64,000 nt of DNA. It comes from Clytia hemisphaerica (lineage: Eukaryota; Cnidaria; Hydrozoa; Leptothecata; Clytiidae). This document shows positions 21,129 through 31,136 of the stretch, in pieces. Both the position numbers and the translations under genes were made by a program. The DNA lies in assembly GCA_902728285.1 (NCBI GenBank), contig CACVBU010000078.1:68362-132361 (forward strand). The letters are read 5' to 3'. Positions within the stretch are counted from its first letter, which is position 1. Each line of letters begins with the position of its first letter. The notes beneath the pieces were generated by a model. It worked only from the letters and a program-made list of their open reading frames with translations, ran no database searches and had not been told where the DNA came from.

Positions 21129-22729
21129 ATTCAACATTGAAGTCGACCAAAGTATCAAATTCGTCATCTTCAACAGGAAAGTCAGACGGATCATTGAAAT
21201 TGTTGCCTTTGATATGGAACGGATGAAAGAACCAAGTGTCTTGATCTTCCTTTGTGCAAGGGTTAACGATATCAATATCATCCTTGTTTACAGGGAGCAT
21301 TCCTACTGATTCAGCGAGTCTTCTTGCAACAGAAATGCCTTTCTTCCAGGAAACCAACTCCTCACCAACTGCAGGGTACGCCTTGAGATCGTATTTCGTA
21401 TAGTAAGGTGTATACTTTTTTTTCCAAATACTTTCGCTCTTTTGGTGTGGCTTCGAAAATTTAGGACCATTTGGATTGGAGCGTATTTGTTCTAGCCTTG
21501 TGCTATGTTCTCTATTGCGAGCCATATCAGCGTACGTGTAGTTGTGCTTGTTTCCTATCCACTGCCCTAAATAACTAAAGTAAGTTTCGCAGCAGTCTGT
21601 CCCTGACTCCTCTAAATGGCATTCCATATCATTGAAGTTTTCACGACAGTAGACGATAAAAGATGTTGCAAAATGACAAGACATAAGAGAGTCGACATAG
21701 GTTTGTCTTGAAACGAAGTTTTGATCGAATTTGGTGGTCTTATTCCTCAGAATCCAGTTCCTCCAAATACCTAAAGTGAAAATATACATTTTGCTATTTT
21801 TGACTGGAGCTCCAACAAAAATCATGAAAAGCTAAAGGGATAGGCTGGTCTAGAATGCTTTAATGTTTGCACTGAACTAGTAACGAAATCAACACCACAG
21901 TCTGCAAAGGAATAAGCTTAATAGTTTTGTAAAAATTAGAACTAAATTACCTAAAAAGTGGTAAACAGTAGCACAGTATTGAATGCGTTGGGACAATGAT
22001 GCGATATCACTGCAGAACACCTCCACATAGAACCAGACGATTTTCAAATAAACAGCAGTGCCCTTGTTGGCATTTGTCTTGAGTTGACAAAGCAGGTCTT
22101 GTAGTTTTTCGAAAGATAGTCTTTGCGCAGACCTCCAGTTTTGGCGATCGTCTCGGTTGATGTCTGATTTTCGAAGGCCATGCAATTCTACTGGGAATTT
22201 TTCATAGACCTGAAAATAAGATAAGGGTAAGTAATCTAATCATTTATCAGTCCATCATTATTGAAATAGCTTGAAAGAAATTTTATCAAAACTTATTAAT
22301 TCTTATTTGTGAAAGAGCTTTTTCCTTGTAAGGTTAAAAGAGAACGACATTTAAGGTCTTCTTTGATTCATATCCGGAGAATGTGTACATATATAAATTC
22401 ATCAAATACCTCTCTTATGTGGTTTAAATGGACCAGAGAATTGACTTGTGATCCAAGTGGTTAATGAGTTTCTTGTGCGCATGAATATAGTCTTGGTCAC
22501 ATAGATCTGTTATTGTGTTACTGGCATTACCTCCTATGCGATTTTCCTCAAAAGCTTTGGTAATGTTCTCGTAACCTTCTAAGCCTTCTCCTATAACAAT
22601 CACAAAATTTTGCTTACACTCATGTTCCAGAGATTCTTTACCACAAAACCCAACCAGAGTATCGTTTGCAGCGTTATAGACAACCTTTTTAACAATCACA
22701 GTTTCATCCTTAGCAAATTCAATGGGTAC
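21129..22729 (-). CDS. Central exons (three) of the same gene
   Basis: Exon 22,729-22,410 has 'EFAKDETVIVKKVVYN', 'LVGFCGKESLEHEC' and 'FVIVIGEGLEGYENITKAF', ends at GAG|GTATTT and contains a one-base shift near 22,440. Exon 22,209-21,951 has 'RDDRQNWRSAQRLSFEKL' and ends phase 1. Exon 21,770-21,129 begins 'GIWRNWILRNKTTKF', then 'FVSRQTYVDSLMSCHFATSF', 'TDCCETYFSYLGQW' and 'SWKKGISVARRLAESVGMLP'. The donor GAAT|GTAATT leads to an acceptor TTTTTACAG at 20,920. No catalytic triad could be assigned. Confidence 0.6.
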
Positions 22730-23035
22730 CTTTAAAGAAGAAATACAAATAACACTTGAAGAAGTAACAGGAAAAACCATAAAATACAGAGCAACTGCAA
22801 TTGGAACCTCTATGAAACCTTCTAAAGTAAGAAAAAAAATTTTCTATAGAAGAAAATGGACTCTACTCAGTATTATGTGTAAAATGCATGAATGTTTAAA
22901 AATTCAGATGATAGTAAAAGATAGTATGAACTTCAAAAAGAGAAACACAAATTGTAAATTCTTAGGGATAGAAGATTGGGTGAAAAAAGTAAACCCTTTT
23001 CACGAAGACACACACAAGTGAAATTTTACACAAAC

Positions 23036-24252
23036 CTTATTCAAAGCCAGTCGTTTTAGAGAATCATTGTAAATAGCAGCAATTTTTACGAAATTTTCTT
23101 CGTGTTGACCATCGATCAGTTTCATCGAATGCTGCTTCCTCCAAAGGTATATACTATGGACTTTGGGCCCAAAAAGATTTTCAGCGACAAAAGTTGCCAG
23201 GCGTGGACCACCCCAACACATCACAACTTCATAGAATTCCTTTACAGATTGATGGTACCTCTTCCCATTTTTCTTTTGATGGAAGTTTTATGCACTAGTC
23301 TCCAGCATTGATTTCAAAACAGTCAGATCTTTAAGCTTGTTTTCATCATCTGCTCTATTAAGCTGGTAGCATATCGATTTCATACTTCCTCGCTTACTAA
23401 ATTCTTCAAGTTGGCATTTTAAGCTATTCGTTCTTTTCTTTAAACGTACATTTTCTCTCAGTGAGAAAAATAATTGTGATTTTTTTCTAGCAAGATTATT
23501 CTGCAAGTTGACGATCCTGACATTTTTCTCTGGTAATGTTAGATCGTCGTTCCTGATGTGAGTAATAATTCTGTTCGATCCTGATAGAATATTACTTTGT
23601 CTCCTTGTCAATCTCGACCTAAAGGACCCAAGTTTTGGGATTTTAATACAATCAGAACAAGTTTCTCCATCAAAGGAGACACTTGTCCACACTCTTTTAA
23701 ATTTAGGACTTCTGAAAGTTCCTTTGATTGAAGTCCCGTCAATAGTAACAAAAGAATAGTTTGGTTCTGGATACCATGATTCCTGTCCTTCATCAACACC
23801 AGGTTTAGTATCCAACAACAAAGTTTTTGTACACATATTTACATTATTTACAACAATTGTTTCTTTGAAAAAGCCATGTCAAACTTTGGTTGACTGAACT
23901 TTTCTAACTTTCGATTTTGTGAAGAATGATGAAATATCTTTAGAATTGACGTAGGATCTTTTGCGTGTTTCATTATCATGCTGAGTGGAGTTCGTGTGTT
24001 GCTTTATGTTGGATTCAAGCAACTTTCCAATTGTGAATTCAGTCATGCACACACGACAATAAATCTTTTTAGTGTCAACAACAAGTTGGGGAAATCTTTT
24101 GGCTAAGTATTTGAATTTTTCTGATTCCTCTGGATCTTTTTGCAGCTCAATATTTAGCTTGTGAATATTTGACGTGATATGTCTCTTTAAATTGAACAAA
24201 TGTTTGTGTTCCTCTAAAAGTTTAATTGTGACTGAACAAATGCTACAATTCA
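23036..24252 (-). CDS. N-terminal exon: two zinc fingers and a coiled coil (two stops)
   Basis: A single frame covers the whole exon apart from TGA at 23,879 and TAA at 23,288. Finger 1 is 'CSICSVTIKL..NLKRHITSNIH' and finger 2 is 'YCRVCMTEFTIG..IKQHTNSTQH', both C-x2-C...H-x5-H, close to the U1/BED-like style of transposon-derived proteins. A Lys/Leu-rich helix 'NLQNNLARKKSQLFFSLREN' suggests a coiled coil near 23,480. The exon ends 'MCWGGPRLATFVAENLFGP', 'GQHEENFVKIAAIY', then donor AAG|GTTTGT. Confidence 0.6.
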
Positions 24253-25365
24253 CTATATTTCCTTTTTGCTTGTAAACTTAAATATCATCTTCCAATTTCA
24301 TCAATGCTCTCAGATCTTTACTAGTTTTCCAAGTATCATCATTATCGTGAATTTCAATAGGTTCATTATCTGTAACAAGTGTATCATCAATTGTTTTGGA
24401 ATATTCTATTTCATCACCGTCTACACTTAAAAGAAAACGTTTCCGCCTCTACGGCCCTATCTACACATAAAAAAATGAACTGCAATAACACGGTATACGT
24501 CGCCGACGTCGGACGTACGCGCGGGCGCGCCTATCCACTTTTCTTATCTATCTCGGGTCTATCTCTACTCTACTCTAGTCAGCAATAAACACAGGCTCGC
24601 AGACACATACTATACTGGCGATTCCAGACCCTTTGAGAGACTAGAATTTCATTTTGGGACCCTTTCAGAGACTAGCTTAGGATTTTGTACCCCTTTGAGA
24701 GACTTTCGAGGTTTGAAAAAAGGTACGCTTATGGCTCGCACATACCCGTCACCTGTTTTGACCAAGTACCCCCCCCCCCCGGGGATCCCCCTTCTTGGCA
24801 TCCCCCCAACCTTTAAAAATGCCTATCCCTCAAGGGTTTTTGGCTAAATTTTCGAAAATATTGTCAACTGGCTCAAATTGTGTTTATTAAATGAATGGTC
24901 GAAATTGGTTCTTATCAAATGACCTTACTCAACGGTTAGCTCAGGTAGAGATTAGAATGTTGACAAAGCAAATTCGATTGAATTTCTATTAAAAGTTATA
25001 TTTAACGTTAACATGAAAGTGACTGTTCGTTTATAATGCATAATCTAGTACAAGTTAGTATACCAGTAGAAATACTAGAGAGCGTTAACAGAACTAAGTC
25101 TAAACTCTTTACTATCTGCTCAACCAAGATACGGACTCGAACCATTGAAGAACCGTAAGAACTGTCTTTTAATTTTCATTAATTAGCTTGACCTTTTTAT
25201 AGGGGCTGTACGGACCATTATATTGGGTGCTTCGTCTAAATTTAGGACACGTTATGCAACTGCTCGTTTGATGGGCCATCTAATGCTTTCCGTTTGTTAG
25301 GGCCATTAACGGGTTACGAAAGGGTGATTATGGATTCAGCAGATGGCTATTTCGCGTGGTCTCAA
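24253..25365. other. Non-coding stretch with a MITE and a CpG-rich patch
   Basis: No gene. A GC-run MITE lies at 24,620-24,795. A short CpG-dense patch at 24,497-24,532 ('GTCGCCGACGTCGGACG', 'GCGCGGGCGCGCC') stands out from the AT-rich surroundings. From 25,210 'GGGCCAT'-type motifs recur, leading into the inverted repeat at 25,366. Confidence 0.45.
24620..24795. repeat. GC-run MITE fragment with GGACCCTTTGAGAGACT units
   Basis: Three copies of 'CCCTTTGAGAGACTAG' and variants are spaced about 40 bp (24,630-24,702). They are followed by 'TTATGGCTCGCACATACCC', 'CACCTGTTTTGACC' and a run of C ending CCGGGG at 24,784. The same units flank element X at 11,165-11,206 and 14,182-14,195. Confidence 0.6.
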
Positions 25366-25560
25366 ATGGGCCATTCCAGAAAAAAAACATTACCCCCTAA
25401 TGGAGGACATCAATTTTTGAAATAAATTTTGGCACGGAATTCCAGGCAAACTTTAAAGAGAAAGTATCGAAATTCCATGAATTTTACTAAATTTTGCATT
25501 AAAGTATTGGAATTCCATGATTTTTTAGGTTACAGTAACGGAATTCCACGCCAGTATCCA

Positions 25561-28500
25561 TGTCGTTAAACGCTGCGAACAAATCTCCAATTCGAATAGA
25601 CGGTGCCTTCACTGCTTCGTTTGCTGGACGATCCTTCGACAGGAGCAACATCACTTGCCAATCAACTGTATATGTCAGCAAAGATGTATCGGAGTTGTAC
25701 CTATCTTACGACTTCCTGCAGGTCGGTATGTATTCTGCCAACCCCAGCATTGGCCCGGTTGTGCCTTCACCTGATACGGACGTAGCTGGCATTTGTGGTG
25801 TAACAAAGTGTACTGAAGTCCCAAAACGCCCAACATCGCTTCCATTCCCTTGCATCCCTGAAAAAAACGACAAGATGCGTAACTGGTTGCTCGATCAATA
25901 CGGCAGCTCCTCCTTCAACACATGCCCTCATCAAGCTCTCCCATCAATGGACGGTCCACCGGTGGAGATACACATGCAGGATAACGCAGTCCCTGTCGCT
26001 CGACACAAGGCAATTCCCGTTCCGGTGCACTGGCAGGAGCAAGTTCACAAGGATTTACTTCGAGACGAGGCACTCGGTGTCATCGAGAGAGTTCCTATGG
26101 ACGAACCAGTTGACTGGTGTCATCGTATGGTCGTGACCCGCAAGCCTGATGGAACCCCAAGATGCACCGTTGATCTTTCACCGCTGAACAAATGGTGCAA
26201 ACGCGAAACCCATAACTCTGAAGCTCCTTTCCATATCGACAGGAGGGTACCCCGCAATACGTGGAAGACCGTCACAGATGCGTGGAATGCGTACCACAGC
26301 GTTCCGCTCAGAGAATCGGACCGCCATCTGACAACCTTTGTCACCCATTTTGGACGATTACGCTATAAAAGAGCACCACAAGGGTTCTTGTCTTCCGGTG
26401 ATGAATATAATCGTCGCTTTGAGTCCATCCTAGCTGACTTCCAGCACAAAGAAAGAATTGTTGACGACACCTTATTCTATGACACCAGTCTGGAGGAACA
26501 CTGGTGGCGAACAATCGACTTCCTCACAACAGTTGGTCGTTCAGGGATTGTGCTCAACCCGCAAAAGTTTCAATTCGCTGGCAGAGCCGTTGACTTTGCC
26601 GGATTCCGCATCTCAGATGAGAGAATAGAACCACTCCCAAAATTCTACAATGCCATAGAGAATTTCCCAACGCCCATCAGCACTACTGACATCAGAAGTT
26701 GGTTTGGCCTCATCAACCAGGTGGGGAATTACGCACAGCTCCGTGAACACATGGAACCGTTCCGTCCATTTCTCTCTCCAAAACATCCATTCAAATGGAC
26801 CCCTGAGCTTGATCGTGCCTTCACAGCGTCAAAGAAGGCCATTGTTGAAGCTATTCGATCGGGTGTTGAAATATTCGACCTCCACCTACCTACGTGTCTC
26901 CGCACGGACTGGTCGAAGCGTGGCGTTGGCTATTTTTTACAACAAAAACATTGTGATTGTGCAGACGTCAAGCCAACATGCTGTCAGGATGGCTGGCGTA
27001 TTACTTTGGCTGGATCCCGTTTCCTCAAGCCAACTGAGGAACACTACGCACCAATTGAAGGTGAGGCCCTCGCGAGCACCTGGGGGCTTGAACAAACAAA
27101 ATACTTCACCTTAGGTTGTGATCAATTGACTGTAGCTACCGATCACAAGCCTCTTATTAAAATATATGGTGACAGAACTTTAGATGAAATTCACAACACA
27201 CGACTTTTTCGCCTGAAAGAAAGAAGCCTACCCTGGTACTTTGGTGTCATTCATGTCCCAGGGAAGACCAATCTTGCCCCTGATGCTACATCTCGCCACC
27301 CATCACCATCCAGTGAGGAGGAGTTGCCTGATCACATGCTGCCCGAGTTCATGGTGACTGCTGCCATCCGCAACGATGCTGAAAAGGTCACCTCGATCAC
27401 CTGGAAACGATTGTCATCCGAAACCCAAAACGATCAGAATCTTGCCCTCGTATACCAAGCTGTTCTTGCCGGCTTCCCCGAAAACTATCGTGACCACCCC
27501 GCTACTTCATCTTACTGGCAGTACCGTGACAGTCTTCACATCACAGATGGTGTCATCATCTACAATGATCGTGTCGTTGTTCCACAAGCGTTACAACCAT
27601 CAGTCCTCGATGCCCTTCATGCCGCCCACCAGGGCGTATCAACCATGAGCCTGCGTGCACGTTCCATCGTCTTCTGGCCAGGGATGACTTATGACATTGA
27701 GCATCGCAGACAAGCCTGCCAAGAGTGTATCTGTAATGCACCATCCCAGCCCTCCCTACCTACCTCGGCAGCCTCACCACCAACAACTCCATTCGAACAA
27801 AGCTATGCTGACTTCTTCGACTGCGTTGGACAGCACTACCTCGTAGTTGGCGATCGCCTGGCTTGCTGGTCAGATGTCTTCCAAGCCCCAAAAGGATCAC
27901 CACAAGCTGGATCTGAAGGACTCATCACGTGTCTACGAAACTACTTTGCCCGATTCGGTGTACTAGAGGAAATGTCAAGTGGTGGTGGCCCTGAATTCAC
28001 GTCTGTATTGACTCAAGATTTCTTTTTGGACTACCTGGGAAGATGACTTGAAACTTTGCTGAGTTTGCCACCAATGAATTTTGTGCATACCAGTCTAACA
28101 TTAGTTTTGCTTTTTTGGAGAGCATATTGTAAACAATTTCAAGCGTTTTTCCTGCCTCCAAAAGAGTGTTATCGTCAGCAAAGTTACAGATGTCATCTTC
28201 ATTAAATATGATAAACATATCATTAATGAAAACATTAAATAAATTAGGTCCTAATACTGAGCCTTGAGGAACCCCAGATTTAGCCACTCACTAAATATTG
28301 AAGATATGCGGACTCGATGATTTCGATTGAAAAGATAACTTTGAATTAGATTTAAAGATGGAGACTCGAAACCGTAAGCCTGAAGCTTAGCCAACAGAAG
28401 ATTATGTGGAAGAACATCAAATGCCTTGGATAAATCCATAAGCAAGGCACCTACTTTATCTCCTGAGCTTAGATGATTTTGCCACCTTTCAAGTAAGTTT

Positions 28501-30820
28501 ATTAGGGCGTGTTGTGTGCTGTGGCCCTTTCTGAATCCACAAAGAAATTTCGAGAGGAAAGTGTATAAGAAAGGCAGCATTTGATTTACCATGAGTCTTT
28601 CAAAGACTTTAGATATTGTAGGTAACAAGCTTATGGGTCTATAGTTTGACTTTTCCAAGGCACTATCTTTTTTATGACATGGAATGATATCTGCAAGCTT
28701 AAGGTCATGGGGAAAGACCCCAGTATTAATTGCTGAATTAAAAAGAGTGGCTAGAATTGGAGAACAACGTTCAACTCCAAGTTTTAGCAATTTAACAGGT
28801 ATCAGTCCACCGACAGACTTGGAATGATCAAGAGATAAGATAATTTTTGAGACTTGCTTAGAGCTAACTTCCTTGAATTTAAATGTAGCCAGAGGGGATA
28901 CCTGTTTAATTGCTACTAAACTTGGATGGCTCGAGTAATATTCACAAATATTATCTAAGTTATTATTGTCTAAAATATAATTATTTTCGTTTGACCACTG
29001 CGGTATTTCAAGGCTATCGGTAATTTGATTGAAAAAGTTATTGAAAATTGAAGCAACGAGGATCATCAATCATTAAGTCACCTTCAAGAAGTTGAATACT
29101 CTCATTGACATTATTATTTTTATTGGAAAATAATGGTTTGATGGTCTTCCAAAAGGATTTACCCTGTTTGGGGTTTAATTTGTCAATGTATGTTTTCTTT
29201 TCTTTCCGGTTTAGTTTCACAACCAAATTTCTCTGTCGCCTATAATTTTCCTTGTCAACCTCATTTTTTGTTTTATTTGCAATATTTTTCAAATGTGATC
29301 GTTTCATGATGGCTTTTCTAAGTGTTTTTGTTACATGAGGTTTATTATTGGCTCTGAGGGAACTTGGTTTTGAAAGGAGCATGATGATCGATAATTTGTT
29401 GAAAAATATAATTAAAGTTGCTAAATGTCAAATTATCATTTAGATATATGTTGAGATCGTGAAGAAAATTTACAAGACTGAAATTTTTATAATCTCTATA
29501 TTTGATGACTTTGGGCTCAGTTTTCTTGAATTTTACTTTGAACATAGTGTAAATCATACTATGATAATCACTAATGCCAGTTTCAACTGTACCAGGGTGT
29601 TGAAAAGAGTATTTTTGATTTGAAAGGATTAGACCAATGCACGAACCTTTTTCAGATTTAAAGCATGTATTTTCATTCATATGCGAATATAAGCCGTGCG
29701 TTTCATTTTGTTTGTCATTTCGAATGCATAAACTTGATAAAACAACCTCAGTATCAGGTGATTCTCGTTTGATTTCTGCAAGAACGATTCCAAAATTTTC
29801 AACTGTGTCCATATTGTCCTTTGTCAAATCATTTGACCCAGCAGGAATAATCATCATGTCAGGTTTTTTCTTTGCCAAAGGTTTTATAAAATCGATCATA
29901 TCACTTGTGGTAGCTCCAGGAAAACTTCTGACAACAGCTCTTGCTTTCTTAGTTGAAATACCATTTCCATCTACGCCATTCAAAATACTATCTCCTCAAA
30001 CTATCACGTTTTTTGACTGTTGGACCTGACCCTGATTGTCAACTTTCACCTGCGGAAATAGTATTTGGTCGTCCCATCCGTGACGCTTTTGCATTCATCA
30101 ATCGCCTTGAGAAATTCAGCAACGAACATGTCCGTCCTATCTGGCGCGAAGCTTGGTAACAGAAAGAGGAACCCCTACGTCACAGATTCCATCATGCTGC
30201 TGAGGAGCGGAACCACCACTCTCGCATGCTCCCTGACCTCCACCTCGGTGACAGATGCTATATCCAGAACCAGACTGGTAACAACCCAAACGATGGGATC
30301 GATCTGGCACAATCAAAGAGCTCCATGGACACGACAGCTACACGGTTAAAGTTGATGGCACTGGTCGTCTAACCCGTCACAACCGGCGCTACCTTCGACG
30401 TTTCGAACCACCCTCTGTTGACATCACCAACCGAGACGCATTTGTTGGACCTTCATTGCCGCCACTCCCAAAGAAGAACTCTCAAACTGCCAAGACCCGA
30501 CGTGCTGACGATCTGTGCAACTTTTTCGACCGCCCCAACAACAGTCGACTCCACTGCCATCAAGTCCGATTGTTCTGCCGCCTGCTACACCTGTAAAAGA
30601 ACCAGTCATTCCACCTCTTACAGCTGCTCCACAGCCCATCTCGCCCCTGCCTCCCGTTAGTGTACCAGTGACGCAACCTGGAACACCCAAAGACGCAGTG
30701 CCGTCATCGATGGGCACCCCAAAGAAATCATCTGAAGAGCCTTCATGCACCCCTCCCAGACCTCGACGTGTTAGTAAGGCACCGCGTAGATATGTGCCAG
30801 AAACAGGACAGTGGACATAA
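25561..30820 (+). pseudogene. pol: Ty3/gypsy pol fragment, copy 1 (LINE-interrupted)
   Basis: The frame starting at 25,560 has 828 codons. It begins after the protease active site, so LTR, gag and most of PR are missing. Reverse transcriptase covers residues 150-405 (motif A Asp240; 'VDD' at 301-303). RNase H covers about 440-590 (Asp450, Glu502, Asp528). The integrase HHCC finger is H687/H690/C720/C723. The first core Asp is D751. The second core Asp position reads Gly808, so the integrase would be inactive. At about 28,022 the frame runs into an antisense LINE. Pol resumes at 30,024 in the same family sequence after a loss of about 70 codons, then has a TAA near 30,160 and a shift near 30,290. 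It ends in a Pro-rich tail stopping at 30,820. Confidence 0.85.
28023..30022 (-). mobile_element. CR1/L2-like LINE fragment nested in gypsy copy 1
   Basis: On the minus strand, 'GDSILNGVDGNG' at 30,000 opens an SGNH-esterase-like domain (GDS block, 'SFPGATTSDMIDFIKP', 'IIPAGSNDLT'), as in some CR1-clade first ORFs. Near 29,700 it passes in frame directly into the end of an APE endonuclease ('VETGISDYHSMIYTMF'), so the segment between is deleted. Reverse transcriptase follows ('NYRPISLLPTISKVFE', 'LLMDLSKAFD', 'SGVPQGSVLGP', 'FADDNT') and stops at about 28,023 without the C-terminus or a 3' tail. Frameshifts lie near 29,370, 29,060 and 28,270, and a TGA precedes GDS. About 210 bp of gypsy sequence was lost at the insertion site. 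Confidence 0.8.
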
Positions 30821-30839
30821 GTCCCAATAGAATTTTCAA

Positions 30840-31004
30840 AGGAACTGAAAACTGGAGGGGGTGGAGGATATTGATAGTTTATTCTTTTCTTTAATGTTTT
30901 GTCATATTTTATTTTCAGATCAAAACATTCAATAGCATAAAATTAAAAAGTAATTACAATTGTCTCATCAATTATTGAATGATCTTTATCCAATTTGTTA
31001 CAGA
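30840..31004 (+). repeat. Polypurine tract and LTR-side remnant of gypsy copy 1
   Basis: The tract 'AACTGGAGGGGGTGGAGG' follows 20-30 bp after the pol stop, as in copy 2 at 48,773 ('AACTGGAGGGGGATG'). The following 130 bp are related by eye to 48,790-48,900: 'CAGATCAAAACATTC' against 'TAGATCAATACATTC', and 'TGAATGATCTTTATCCAA' against 'TGAATGATACTTTTATCCAA'. The LTR is truncated by the inverted repeat beginning about 31,005. Confidence 0.5.
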
Positions 31005-31136
31005 AATTCCGGACACTTTTTTGAAAGCAATTTGCTACGGAAATTCCATGTCGTCCATTGGGGGGTAACGAATAAAAACTGGAATGGCCCAATGTTGAAT
31101 CATTTGCTGAAACCCAATATACAAGATGACCTAGAA

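Larger units (their letters stand above)
15009..24252 (-). pseudogene. Multi-exon repeat-family gene, split in an exon by element Y
   Basis: The reading order on the minus strand is 24,252-23,036; 22,729-22,410; 22,209-21,951; 21,770-21,129; 20,919-20,828, then the rest of this exon at 16,080-16,060 beyond Y; 16,014-15,770; 15,603-15,009. Splice sites are canonical, and phases agree at all joins except 16,060/16,014, where they are off by one. The protein resembles an uncharacterised family I associate with cnidarian and other invertebrate genomes: N-terminal zinc fingers, a coiled coil, 'WGGPR.ATFVAENL', 'DETVIV', 'GFCGK', 'SLSQRI..C..V.HFLGIWRNWIL', and a C-terminal part with 'SWTGSYRVTIFYFGNYVF'. 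Its function is unknown. Breaks: in-frame TGA 23,879-23,881, TAA 23,288-23,290, a one-base shift near 22,440, and TAG 15,315-15,317. The insertion of Y alone would disable it. Confidence 0.65.
25366..31091. repeat. Inverted repeat pair around gypsy copy 1
   Basis: The left arm 25,366-25,410 starts ATGGGCCATTCCAG and contains 'ATTACCCCCTAATGGAGG'. The right arm 31,048-31,091 is its inverse, 'CCATTGGGGGGTAACG' ending CTGGAATGGCCCA. Weaker similarity (GGAATTCC-type motifs) extends inward on both sides. No target duplication was seen. The 5.7 kb between holds the gypsy fragment and the nested LINE. Confidence 0.55.

Noticed and set aside
20894-21226. 110-residue plus-strand open frame
   Set aside because: It is antisense to well-supported exons of the split gene.
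25130-25175. tRNA or tRNA-SINE, because of a perfect B-box-like GGTTCGAGTCC on the minus strand
   Set aside because: There is no A box at the right distance, no acceptor stem and poor T-stem pairing; the similar GGTTCGGATCC near 39,050 also lacks a cloverleaf.
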